Part shown: positions 42,745 through 51,503 of the stretch, piece after piece | How positions within the stretch are numbered: position 1 is the first letter of the stretch | Layout: the number at the start of each line of letters is the position of its first letter | Origin: Bacteroidota bacterium | Lineage (GTDB): Bacteria; Bacteroidota; Bacteroidia; Flavobacteriales_D; Crocinitomicaceae | Length of the DNA stretch: 58,897 nt | Direction: 5' to 3' | NCBI GenBank assembly: GCA_024280295.1 | Contig: JAJRQK010000030.1 | Coordinates: 1 to 58,897, forward strand | Notes under the pieces: model-generated | Databases searched by the model: none | Told to the model about the DNA's origin: nothing | The model's input: only the letters and a program-made list of their open reading frames with translations | Position numbers and translations under genes: made by a program

Positions 42745-42752
42745 CAAAAATA
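42745..42752 (-). promoter_or_regulatory. TATTTTTG -7 box for the Hpt-Adk-obgE-PAP2-crcB run
   Basis: Minus strand TATTTTTG fits TAnnTTTG. The GTG start at 42725 is 19 bases downstream. It is divergent from the purK box at 42819; no good -33 element is seen. Confidence 0.4.
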
Positions 42753-42818
42753 AGATTTTCTTGCAGAAACTATCGAATTTAATCTAATGAGAAAACAGTT
42801 ATAGCAAAAAAATGAATA

Positions 42819-42826
42819 TATCTTTG
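42819..42826 (+). promoter_or_regulatory. TATCTTTG -7 box four bases before the purK start
   Basis: TATCTTTG, CAAC, then the ATG at 42831: the same 15-base string as at sufS. Predicts a leaderless purK mRNA. Confidence 0.5.
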
Positions 42827-42830
42827 CAAC

Positions 42831-43973
42831 ATGGAAAAGGAACTGGTTGGTATTAGACAGCGCTTAGGTATTTTAGGAGGCGGACAACTTGGCAGAATGT
42901 TAATTCAAGAAGCGATAAGTTATGATGTTCACATTGATGTGATGGAGCGCACAGTTGAGGCACCAAGCTCTATCATTGCTCACTCCTACACGGTTGGTGA
43001 AATCACGGATTACGATGATGTTCTAAAATTTGGAAGGGATAAAGATGTGATTACCGTTGAAATAGAAAATGTCAATATCGAAGCACTCAAGGAGCTTGAA
43101 ATGAACGGAGTTAAAGTATTCCCTCAACCTCATATTTTGGAGATCATTAAAGATAAAGGGCTTCAAAAACAATTTTACATCGATCATAACATTCCAACAT
43201 CGTCGTTTGAACTCACATCAAATTCGACAAGTATAGAACACTACAAATCAAAAATCCCATTCGTACACAAGCTTCGTACTGGTGGATACGATGGGAATGG
43301 AGTACAACTTATTCGTACAAGCAATGATTTAGGTAATGTGTTCGAATCCGACTCAATTTTGGAAGATATGATTCCTTTTACTAAGGAGTTATCAGTGATT
43401 GTTGCACGAAATGAAGCTGGTGAAACTGCGGTTTATCAAACTGTAGAATGTGAATTCAATGACGCAAATATGGTTGCCTTTTTATTCTCACCTGCTGAAA
43501 TTGACATTGACACTGAAAATCGCGCTACAGAACTTGCAGTATCCGTGATAAATGCTTTCGAGATAGTAGGGCTTCTAGCTGTAGAACTATTCTTACTCCC
43601 GAATGGCGAATTACTGGTAAATGAAGTTGCACCAAGACCACACAATAGCGGACATCACACTATAGAATGCAATATTACCTCTCAATTTGAACAACATTTA
43701 CGTTCAATTTTGAATCTGCCCCTAGGTGAAACTGAAATGATTAGAAAAGGTGCTATGATTAACCTTTTGGGGGAAGCCGGCTACGATGGGCCTGCAAAAT
43801 ATGAAGGGATGCCGGAGGCACTTTCATATCCAGGAGTACATGTTCACCTCTACGGAAAAGCTTCAACAAGAGGGAATAGAAAAATGGGGCATATTACAGT
43901 AACAAATTCCAATCTTACAGAGGCAAAAAATACCGCACAAAAAGTATTGGAGACTGTTCGAGTGATTGCTTAA
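42831..43973 (+). CDS. purK: 5-(carboxyamino)imidazole ribonucleotide synthase
   Basis: ATP-grasp enzyme of de novo purine synthesis that carboxylates AIR to N5-CAIR with ATP and bicarbonate. The 380-residue length is normal. Motifs: LGILGGGQLGRMLIQEA at residues 13-29, VITVEIENVNIEALKEL, the ATP-binding HKLRTGGYDGNGVQLI, and EVAPRPHNSGHHTIECNITSQFEQHLR with the metal-binding Glu and Arg. The partner purE is not adjacent. It is divergent from the Hpt-Adk fusion. Confidence 0.95.
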   Translation: MEKELVGIRQRLGILGGGQLGRMLIQEAISYDVHIDVMERTVEAPSSIIAHSYTVGEITDYDDVLKFGRDKDVITVEIENVNIEALKELEMNGVKVFPQPHILEIIKDKGLQKQFYIDHNIPTSSFELTSNSTSIEHYKSKIPFVHKLRTGGYDGNGVQLIRTSNDLGNVFESDSILEDMIPFTKELSVIVARNEAGETAVYQTVECEFNDANMVAFLFSPAEIDIDTENRATELAVSVINAFEIVGLLAVELFLLPNGELLVNEVAPRPHNSGHHTIECNITSQFEQHLRSILNLPLGETEMIRKGAMINLLGEAGYDGPAKYEGMPEALSYPGVHVHLYGKASTRGNRKMGHITVTNSNLTEAKNTAQKVLETVRVIA

Positions 43974-44013
43974 TTAAATAACAGTCCATGAATTCGGTTG
44001 GATTAATCATTTT

Positions 44014-47000
44014 ATGTATTTTGATCTTCCAAACAATCACGATTATTCTACTTTGAAAGCGAGATTTCTTTTTTTTTCTTTTCTGCTAATCTGCGTTTGC
44101 TCGCATGCACAACTCTTAACATTCAAGAATTTTTCTCACAAAGAAGGCTTGAGCATGGGAGCTATCAACTGTATGAACCAATCTGATGATGGCTATCTTT
44201 GGCTTGGAACAGATGGTGCCGAACTTATTCGATTTAATGGCAAAAGCTTTGAGGAGATACAATTTAAAGACCAAGACAACAACCATCATATACGAAGCAT
44301 TTCCTTTGAAGGGAAAGATGTTCTTTTCAGCTCGCAATTCAAAGGGTATTTCCGTTATTCTCAGCAGAGTGGAAAAATTACCCCATTGATTTCGAAGACT
44401 CACCCTATTGGAGATCGATTAGAACTTGTTAAACACAATGAAACTTATTATTTTATTGGTACTCGAGGGATTGTGTGTAAGAAAAACGGAAAAGAAAAGT
44501 TTATCAAATCATTCAAGGGTTCAATTCCACTTGTGATTTATCAAAAAATAAATACTGACCACAAAGTAATTCTAACAACTAATCAAGGAAATTTTTGTCT
44601 CGAAAATCAAAAAGTGACTCTGCTTTCCGATTGGTTAAATTTGCCAAGTGAAGTTGTTAATCGATTTAGATTTGGTTATCAAAATCAAGGTAAATTCACC
44701 CTTTTTGAACCAAGCTGTAAGAACTGGATTGAGGCCGTTTTTAATTCAAGTGGTAAGCTTTATTCGGTAAAAGAATATCACCAAGAAACCCGCCTTTCAG
44801 AAGATGATCCCGTTATTGGATTCTCCTTTAATATAACTTCAAAGGCATCAATCCTGCTAACAGCAAAAGGTCAATTATTCGAACTCAATAATTTAAAAAG
44901 AGAACTAGGGTTGATCGTTCACAACTTCCTCAAGCCATTTAGCAGCCCTCTGGGAGTTTATGCTGATCTGAATGGTGATTACTGGGTGAATTCAGATCTA
45001 AAAGGAATCTATAAGGTGTCCGAAGAACCTTTTACAGGAGTTCAATTATATGACATTTTTACATTTGACAATGTTTCGTTCCCATATCAAACATCTGATA
45101 TGCGAATTATCATAAGTACCTTTGAGGGCAAAACATATATCTTAGAAAATAGCAGGTCAAAAGAGCATACCACATACGATTTCCAACTATTTGGTGCTGC
45201 TAACATGAATGGAGCTGTTTATTTTGCCACGGATAAAGGTATTAAGTGCTACCAACCCAATAAACCAATCAATTTCGAATCAGTGATTGATCCTGGAAAT
45301 TCAATCTCATTCATTTTCGCAGATGAAGAAAATATATGGTATGGAGTTCGAAGTAAGGGACTATTTCGATACAATACTAAAACAAAAGAGAAAACGATAT
45401 TCAATAACCATCATGACCTTCCTACATTTATTTACACTGCGCAACTCTCGCATGATCAAAAATCTATCTACTTTGGAACTAACAACGGTATACTACATTA
45501 CAGTAAGTCAACGGGTTCTTTTTCACCATTAGTTTACAGTGGTCAATTTGGAAGCTACTCTGGCGTATCTGCAAAAGACACTTTTGGTAATATTTGGTTT
45601 ACCTTAGAGAAGGGAGTATTAGTTATCACACCCAATACAATTAAAGTTCATAAGAGTAACGATTATCTTCCAACGAACCTTATCTATACCTTGAATGGGG
45701 ATCTTTATGGGAATCTTCTCATGGGCACAAATAAAGGTCTTACACTCTTAAAGGTTAATCAAGAAGGAAATATAGTTAGATCGACCACATACGATTCAGA
45801 ATCTGGCTTCATGGGCTACGAAACCCACATGCGATCTCAGTTTCAATTCGAGAATAACATTTATTTAGGAACAGTAGAAGGGATCTTTGCTGTCGATACT
45901 CGGATTATTGAAAATCTCACTAAGCCATTACGACCACTCATTTTTGACATTTCAAATGAAGGGGTTAAAGAGGATCTGAGTCAAAACCCTAACATTTTTC
46001 GCTTTAGATTTCAAGTGAATAACCCAAAGAATGAAAACATAATTTATCGATATAGAATTCGTGAAAAGAGTCTCGAATGGCAATCACTTGAACAAGAAGA
46101 TGTTATTCAGATAATTGGATTATCGAATGGAACTTACACACTTGAAGTTGGTTCTTCCTATGATGGGAAGTTATTTAGCAAGGTAACCTGTCATCATTTT
46201 CGAGTAGTACTGCCATTCTGGAAATCAACTTGGTTTTTTATCGCATTGATTACCTTTGTAGTACTCATCAATATTTTTCTTCTTACTTACGGTAAAAAGT
46301 ACGACTCTTCCAAGTTTTTAAGCACAAAAGATACCGAAATAGCTTTGCGGATGACACCAGCAACACTAATGTTTTCAACTATTATTGTTCCTGGATCTCA
46401 ATTTATTGCAAAAATCCTTAATATTGAATTCCCTCTTAATTTAGGTGGGACCTTACTCACAGGATTTATATTACTGGGACTCTATCTGATTTCACTTAAT
46501 GCTAAAAAAACTGGACAGACACACCAATACAAATACTTGCTAATCTCCGCACTATACATTACGACAACTTTCTTTATTTGGGAAATATATCGCTCTAATA
46601 TTCTACCATTTCATTTAATAGCAGTTATTTTATTAACCGCAATTTCACCTTATATATTGAGTAATGTCCGATCCACAATTATATACGCGCTAATCATATT
46701 TCTAGCAATGTCTTCCATTCTACTATTAGTAGAAGAACCCGTTTATTCAAAATCTTATGTTTTGATTGCTGTTATTAGTGCTTTAAGTGTGATGATTTTT
46801 AATAGCTACTTGCGGTACAACTCACTTGAAAAACTCCTCTTCGTTTCAGGAATCATTAATCAAGGTAACTTCCCTGTTGTTGCTTATCGCGGAGACGGTG
46901 CAGTAACATACGTGAGTGAGAACATAAAAAAGTTCATTGATGTTGATCATGATGAACTCCTAAACAGTAACATCTCCTTACTTAATAAGTTTTCACTTTT

Positions 47001-48333
47001 TGACGAAAGTTACAAAAATGTAGATGTCACCAAAGGACTTAAAGAAGGTGATAAATACTTAACTCCAATGACAGATTCTGAACAAGGTGTTAGTTGGATG
47101 GAATGGTCTTATAAGAAGTTTTCAGGAAACAATCATGTCATTATAGGGCAAGATGTCTCGGAGAAAATTGAACTACAAAACACCTACGAATTACTTGTCC
47201 AAAATGTAGAGGATCTAATCTACACTTTAGATGTTCAAGGAAATTTTATTTTTGTCAACAAGGCATTCACAGAGAAACTAGGCTATTCGAAAGAGGAGCT
47301 CGTTGAGATGAATTCTCTTGATTTTGTTACTGACAAATACCGCTTAAAGACTCAAGAATTTTATACGACTCATTTCGAAGAGCGCAAAGATTCCTCCTAC
47401 ATGGAATTACCAATTCAGGCAAAATCTGGTGAGATTATTTGGATTGGGCAACACGTTAATACAATCTATGCGCCTGGAACAAAAAGTTATGTTAATGGAT
47501 ATATCGCACTAGCACGTGATATAACTGAGCTTCGTGAGCAACAACAAGTGATTAAAACTCAACGCGACGACATCACTTCAAGTATCAATTATGCACGGAA
47601 GATTCAAGTGAATTTACTCCCGCACGAACATCAATTTACGGAGAACTTCAACAGTCATTTTGTTCTATACCGGCCAAAAGACATTGTCTCAGGAGATTTC
47701 TATTGGGTCCAAAGAGTTGACGGTAAATTAGTGATCGTCCTTGCAGATTGTACTGGACATGGAGTGCCAGGGGCATTTATGACACTACTAGGGCTTAATA
47801 TGTTAAATAGTATAGTTCTCGATTCTCGATTGACTGAACCTGGGATGATTTTAAATGAACTTGATAAACGTTTGGAGAATTACTTCCAAAAACAAGTTGC
47901 CACAGAGAAGATGAATGATGGGATGGAACTCACTATTTGCGTTATCGATGACCACTCCGAAAATATCGCCTATGCTTGTGCTGGCTCAAGGTTCTTAATT
48001 CATAATGACAATGGCTTTACGATGTTCAAAGGAAATAATGAACACATTGGGGACTCCAAATCAGAAAAATTTCCAGGCTATTTAACTCACTATACAATCT
48101 TCAATTCAACGGATTCACTTTACTTATTCACAGATGGATTTCAAGATCAATTTGGTGGAGTAAACAATAAAAAATTCTCTTTCAGAAGATTACTGGAACT
48201 TTTCGAATCTAACGTGAAGATGTCGCTTCCTGAACAGCGAAAAATGATTGAGTCTGAATTTGATGCATGGATGGGTACACAACCACAGACTGATGACGTT
48301 GCTGTAATTGGTTTACAAAGAAAAGACGTTTAA
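44014..48333 (+). CDS. Hybrid sensor: regulator propeller + Y_Y_Y + seven-span membrane region + two PAS + PP2C-type (SpoIIE) phosphatase
   Basis: A 1439-residue membrane signalling protein. Order: signal peptide (LFFSFLLICVCSHA-Q) at about 15-33; two-component-regulator propeller blades at about 40-640 (LSMGAINCMNQSDDGYLWLG, NIWFTLEKGVLVI); a Y_Y_Y domain at about 650-735 (YRIREKSLEWQSL); seven hydrophobic spans at about 736-935; PAS-like domains at about 949-1055 and 1058-1175 (NVEDLIYTLDVQGNFIFVNKAF); a coiled linker; and a PP2C/SpoIIE phosphatase at 1212-1437 with Asp1245 in LADCTGHGVPG, FTDGFQD at 1372-1378 and the late metal pair TDDVAV. There is no kinase domain. It probably controls a partner-switching anti-sigma or anti-sigma-antagonist pair; none is adjacent. 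Confidence 0.88.
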   Translation: MYFDLPNNHDYSTLKARFLFFSFLLICVCSHAQLLTFKNFSHKEGLSMGAINCMNQSDDGYLWLGTDGAELIRFNGKSFEEIQFKDQDNNHHIRSISFEGKDVLFSSQFKGYFRYSQQSGKITPLISKTHPIGDRLELVKHNETYYFIGTRGIVCKKNGKEKFIKSFKGSIPLVIYQKINTDHKVILTTNQGNFCLENQKVTLLSDWLNLPSEVVNRFRFGYQNQGKFTLFEPSCKNWIEAVFNSSGKLYSVKEYHQETRLSEDDPVIGFSFNITSKASILLTAKGQLFELNNLKRELGLIVHNFLKPFSSPLGVYADLNGDYWVNSDLKGIYKVSEEPFTGVQLYDIFTFDNVSFPYQTSDMRIIISTFEGKTYILENSRSKEHTTYDFQLFGAANMNGAVYFATDKGIKCYQPNKPINFESVIDPGNSISFIFADEENIWYGVRSKGLFRYNTKTKEKTIFNNHHDLPTFIYTAQLSHDQKSIYFGTNNGILHYSKSTGSFSPLVYSGQFGSYSGVSAKDTFGNIWFTLEKGVLVITPNTIKVHKSNDYLPTNLIYTLNGDLYGNLLMGTNKGLTLLKVNQEGNIVRSTTYDSESGFMGYETHMRSQFQFENNIYLGTVEGIFAVDTRIIENLTKPLRPLIFDISNEGVKEDLSQNPNIFRFRFQVNNPKNENIIYRYRIREKSLEWQSLEQEDVIQIIGLSNGTYTLEVGSSYDGKLFSKVTCHHFRVVLPFWKSTWFFIALITFVVLINIFLLTYGKKYDSSKFLSTKDTEIALRMTPATLMFSTIIVPGSQFIAKILNIEFPLNLGGTLLTGFILLGLYLISLNAKKTGQTHQYKYLLISALYITTTFFIWEIYRSNILPFHLIAVILLTAISPYILSNVRSTIIYALIIFLAMSSILLLVEEPVYSKSYVLIAVISALSVMIFNSYLRYNSLEKLLFVSGIINQGNFPVVAYRGDGAVTYVSENIKKFIDVDHDELLNSNISLLNKFSLFDESYKNVDVTKGLKEGDKYLTPMTDSEQGVSWMEWSYKKFSGNNHVIIGQDVSEKIELQNTYELLVQNVEDLIYTLDVQGNFIFVNKAFTEKLGYSKEELVEMNSLDFVTDKYRLKTQEFYTTHFEERKDSSYMELPIQAKSGEIIWIGQHVNTIYAPGTKSYVNGYIALARDITELREQQQVIKTQRDDITSSINYARKIQVNLLPHEHQFTENFNSHFVLYRPKDIVSGDFYWVQRVDGKLVIVLADCTGHGVPGAFMTLLGLNMLNSIVLDSRLTEPGMILNELDKRLENYFQKQVATEKMNDGMELTICVIDDHSENIAYACAGSRFLIHNDNGFTMFKGNNEHIGDSKSEKFPGYLTHYTIFNSTDSLYLFTDGFQDQFGGVNNKKFSFRRLLELFESNVKMSLPEQRKMIESEFDAWMGTQPQTDDVAVIGLQRKDV

Positions 48334-48384
48334 GCATCTAATATCTCATCAACCATACGTACTTTTACGTCAAAAAAAATAATT

Positions 48385-48789
48385 ATGAAAGTTTGCCGAA
48401 GAGAAACATTTAACTCTGCACATCGTTTGTTCAGAGAAGAATGGAGTGATGATAAGAACAAAGAGATTTTCGGTAAGTGCAGTCACCCTAACTATCATGG
48501 TCATAACTATGTTTTAGAAGTGTGGGTTGATGGTCCAATTGACCCAATGACTGGTTTTGTAATCGATTTGAAGATATTAAAATCACTAATCCACGAACAC
48601 ATCCTTGATCGATTTGATCATCGAAATTTAAACCTTGATTGTCCTGAATTTATTGGTATCATTCCAACAACCGAGAATGTTGCTGCTGTAATTTGGAAGA
48701 TATTACGATTAAAATTGGATAACAAATTCTCGCTTGAAGTTCAAATACAGGAAACAGAGAAAAACAAAGTTCTATACACAGGTAATTAA
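48385..48789 (+). CDS. 6-pyruvoyltetrahydropterin synthase family protein (PTPS, CX5HGH type), copy 2
   Basis: A 134-residue paralogue of the protein at 14015-14446 (both start MKxxxxRRExFN(A/S)AH). It has zinc His in FNSAHRL and YHGHNY, the catalytic Cys in GKCSHPNYHGHN (CX5HGH, the biopterin-synthase spacing rather than QueD), FDHRNLN and TTENVAAVIW, and the closing Glu of QIQETEKNKV. Here it is not with folE but with an unrecognised membrane protein whose start lies 4 bases after its stop, so the two are likely co-translated. Substrate could be dihydroneopterin triphosphate or a modified pterin. Confidence 0.88.
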   Translation: MKVCRRETFNSAHRLFREEWSDDKNKEIFGKCSHPNYHGHNYVLEVWVDGPIDPMTGFVIDLKILKSLIHEHILDRFDHRNLNLDCPEFIGIIPTTENVAAVIWKILRLKLDNKFSLEVQIQETEKNKVLYTGN

Positions 48790-48793
48790 TCCA

Positions 48794-49912
48794 ATGGCTA
48801 AAAGAAAATCATTTTGGGAACGTTATGCCTACTCACAATTGTCTGGTAACGTGAAATCTCAAGAAGCAGAACAGTTGTTTATGCTCTCTGAGAAAGAATT
48901 AACTGCTCTACGAAAAATTCGCATTTCAACCTACTTGAAAGTTGGTTTTACTGGAGCATTAGGTGTTTTACTCCTCTACACGCCTTACCACCTTTTTCAA
49001 GAAACACTCTTCCCTTCTCGTTCCGTTTGGATCCCTATCTATGAAAATCACATCGAACTCGAAATTGAATTTATTGTTTACAGCATCCTGTTGGTTTTCT
49101 TAGAAATATGGTATTTGACTTATGTCAACGTGAATGCAGTAAGTGCAATTGCAAAAGCATGTGGTTCGCCTAACGAAGATGATGATAACTTTGAGGAGAA
49201 TCTAAACTCACTCATTAACGTTGGTCTCCAAAAAAAGCAGAAGAATCTCGCAAAAATTGGAATCAATCCATACGAAGGCCTATCAAAATGGAGCGTGACA
49301 ATATTTCAGCTTCTTATCAAACTGAAGGCAACAATTAGTGGTTTTCTTTGGAAGCTATTAGTAACAAAATTACTAGGTAGGTATGCATTCAGAATGCTCG
49401 TAGATTTACTTGGAGCACCACTATATGCGGCATGGAATATTATCGGCTCACGGAAAATAATGAACGAAGCCCGTGTTCGTGTGATGGCACCACCACTGAT
49501 TTACAAATTCACAGAATTATTATACGATGAGTTCAAGGATGATGATAATTTTCGAAATGTTATTTATGCAACTCTCCAAGCGATCTCAACTTCAAAACGA
49601 TCATTTCATTACAATCATTTTCTTCTTGCGACAGCTATTCTAACGAAATTTGACGTCGAAATTAACGAAGAACCTAGCTATGACGAAGATTTCCTCGAAA
49701 AAGTTGATGAATTAGATCCTGCGGTACAAAAAGCTGTCGCAAAATTACTCGTATTTGGAATTATGATTGATGGCGGATTGTCTCGACGAGAAAAAAAATC
49801 ACTCTTAGAATTAAAAGAGGATAACGTACTCCCCTATTCTATTAAGGAAGTGAAGGTTTGGTCGATTAGCTATTTTGAAGGTCGTGGATTAGAAGACTTC
49901 TTTGCTAGATAA
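48794..49912 (+). CDS. Unrecognised multi-span membrane protein (372 aa)
   Basis: Function not recognised. From the ATG at 48794 the product is 372 residues. It opens with a soluble region, SFWERYAYSQLSGN, with a charged ELTALRKIRIS; two clear hydrophobic spans follow (VGFTGALGVLLLYTPYH at about 52-70 and FIVYSILLVFLEIWYLTYV at about 88-108), then a helical amphipathic middle (KATISGFLWKLLVTKLLGRY, MLVDLLGAPLYAAWNII) and an acidic, helical C-terminal domain with DGGLSRREKKSLLELKEDN that resembles the TerB/EF-hand-like acidic-metal motif only loosely. An earlier in-frame start at 48734 lies within the pterin synthase gene. Context suggests a link to the second pterin synthase. Confidence 0.7.
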   Translation: MAKRKSFWERYAYSQLSGNVKSQEAEQLFMLSEKELTALRKIRISTYLKVGFTGALGVLLLYTPYHLFQETLFPSRSVWIPIYENHIELEIEFIVYSILLVFLEIWYLTYVNVNAVSAIAKACGSPNEDDDNFEENLNSLINVGLQKKQKNLAKIGINPYEGLSKWSVTIFQLLIKLKATISGFLWKLLVTKLLGRYAFRMLVDLLGAPLYAAWNIIGSRKIMNEARVRVMAPPLIYKFTELLYDEFKDDDNFRNVIYATLQAISTSKRSFHYNHFLLATAILTKFDVEINEEPSYDEDFLEKVDELDPAVQKAVAKLLVFGIMIDGGLSRREKKSLLELKEDNVLPYSIKEVKVWSISYFEGRGLEDFFAR

Positions 49913-49915
49913 CTT

Positions 49916-49935
49916 AAGTTCTTGGAATAGAACTT
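49916..49935. terminator. 7-bp hairpin between convergent genes
   Basis: AAGTTCT (49916-49922) and AGAACTT (49929-49935) form a perfect 7-bp stem with a 6-base loop, 3 bases after the stop at 49912 and before the convergent gene end at 49965. No strong T run, so it may terminate both directions weakly. Confidence 0.45.
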
Positions 49936-49964
49936 TCATACTGACTTCCATATATTAGACTAAA

Positions 49965-50327
49965 CTATTTAACATAGTCCTGTTTGTGAACCAACATATA
50001 CTGATCACTATCTAATTTTATATACCCTTGATCATAGCAAAAGACATACTTCGCACCCTTCTTTGTGACGTACACATTTGTGAAATAATGGAAGTTAAAC
50101 CCCTCTTCTGCCATCGTTATTCCATCAACCGTTATTTTCCCTTTCGGATTTAGTTCAATTAGAATTCGTCTATTTTTTCGTAGAATATTATTAATCCGCC
50201 GAATGTATTTCGTGGCATCTTGATTCAATACATTATTAAATGTGTTTCGACAATAATCAGAGCAAAATTTCTGATCCTTTCTGCCCGACAATTTTTGCCC
50301 ACACTCTTTACAATTTCGAGTTTCCAT
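49965..50327 (-). CDS. Small zinc-ribbon protein
   Basis: A 120-residue protein beginning METRNCKECGQKLSGRK with the four-Cys pattern CX2C...CX3C (CKEC and CSDYC), a zinc ribbon or DUF2116-type finger. After it come a basic helix (KYIRRINNILRKNRRILIELN) and a beta segment (GFNFHYFTNVYVTKKGAKYVFCYDQGYIKL). It could bind RNA or a protein partner, but I cannot name a family with certainty. The frame opens at a TTG (50342), but the ATG at 50327 puts the zinc finger directly at the N-terminus and is preferred. It is divergent from moxR. Confidence 0.75.
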   Translation of the reverse strand: METRNCKECGQKLSGRKDQKFCSDYCRNTFNNVLNQDATKYIRRINNILRKNRRILIELNPKGKITVDGITMAEEGFNFHYFTNVYVTKKGAKYVFCYDQGYIKLDSDQYMLVHKQDYVK

Positions 50328-50380
50328 GCTCCATAAATTCAAATAATTAACACAATTCGCAATACTGAATCACGCATAAC

Positions 50381-50392
50381 AATGTTAACATT
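50381..50392. repeat. Perfect palindrome AATGTTAACATT in the moxR upstream gap
   Basis: A 12-base perfect palindrome followed by another TTAATTAAC half-similar stretch, in the 130-base divergent gap between the zinc-ribbon gene and moxR. It could be an operator for either gene; no protein is assigned. Confidence 0.3.
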
Positions 50393-50457
50393 AATTAACA
50401 GCAAAACCAAGGGTTTCAGAGCTTATCTTCACATTTTTGTTAGTTGATTAGAACTGT

Positions 50458-51480
50458 ATGGAAGAAACATCAAGCAACCCAATGAATCCGGCAGAAGCCC
50501 TGCGGATAGTGAGCGAAAAAATTCAAGTTGAGACTAAAATTATCAGCCTTTTGCGCGACGAATTTTCAAAAGTTATTGTCGGACAAAAATACATGCTCGA
50601 TCGACTGTTGATTGCATTATTGGCAGACGGACATATCTTACTGGAAGGAGTTCCTGGTTTAGCAAAAACATTAGCTATCACAACCCTCGCAGACGCAGTG
50701 AATGTTGAGTTTAGTCGAATTCAATTTACGCCAGACCTATTACCTGCTGATGTTACTGGAACACTTATTTACAGCCAAAAAACAGAAACTTTCACAGTGA
50801 GAAAGGGTCCGATTTTTGCAAATTTCATTCTCGCGGATGAAATCAATCGAGCTCCAGCAAAAGTTCAAAGTGCTCTATTAGAAGCCATGCAAGAACGTCA
50901 AATAACTATTGGCGACGAAACATATCCTTTACCAAAACCTTTTCTTGTATTGGCAACGCAAAATCCGATTGAACAAGAAGGAACTTACCCGTTACCTGAA
51001 GCTCAAGTAGATCGATTTATGCTCAAAGTCTACCTTGATTACCCTTCAAAAGAAGAAGAACGATTGATTATTCGATCAAATGTTAGTCAATCTGGACTTC
51101 CGAAAGTTCAAGGAATACTAAACCCAGAAGACATTGAAAGGTGCCGAGGATTAGTCAAAGAAGTCTACTTAGATGAGAAAATTGAGCAATATATCGTGGA
51201 CATTGTTTATGCTACGAGAGAACCATCCCAATTTGGATTGGATTACCTCACCCCAATGATTTCGGTCGGTTGTTCGCCTCGCGCAAGCATCAATTTGGCA
51301 CTAGCAGCAAAAGCATTTGCATTCTTACAAGGTCGTGGCTTTGTCATCCCTGAGGATATTCGAGCCATTGCTCCAGATGTAATGCAACACCGACTAGGAT
51401 TAACCTATGAAGCAGAAGCAGAAAATGTCTCCGCAGCTGATATCGTAAGTAAAATCATCAACAAAATTGAAGTGCCATAA
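50458..51480 (+). CDS. MoxR-type AAA+ ATPase
   Basis: A 340-residue AAA+ ATPase acting as a chaperone for the VWA proteins of the bat operon that follows. Seen are Walker A in ILLEGVPGLAKT (residues about 60-71, GxPGxxKT), Walker B LADEINRAPAKVQSALLEAMQE, the sensor ATQNPIEQEGTYPLPEAQVDRF (with arginine finger region), and the MoxR-type C-terminal lid, QHRLGLTYEAEAE. First gene of an eight-gene run with gaps of at most about 24 bases, so this is the likely operon start. Confidence 0.93.
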   Translation: MEETSSNPMNPAEALRIVSEKIQVETKIISLLRDEFSKVIVGQKYMLDRLLIALLADGHILLEGVPGLAKTLAITTLADAVNVEFSRIQFTPDLLPADVTGTLIYSQKTETFTVRKGPIFANFILADEINRAPAKVQSALLEAMQERQITIGDETYPLPKPFLVLATQNPIEQEGTYPLPEAQVDRFMLKVYLDYPSKEEERLIIRSNVSQSGLPKVQGILNPEDIERCRGLVKEVYLDEKIEQYIVDIVYATREPSQFGLDYLTPMISVGCSPRASINLALAAKAFAFLQGRGFVIPEDIRAIAPDVMQHRLGLTYEAEAENVSAADIVSKIINKIEVP

Positions 51481-51503
51481 ACGCATTTTCAGTCAATACT
51501 TGA

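Noticed and set aside
43988-44056. 22-residue hydrophobic ORF overlapping the start of the sensor phosphatase gene
   Set aside because: It overlaps the large gene, has no promoter of its own, and the large protein's signal peptide is complete without it. Could be an initiation leader, but nothing supports it.
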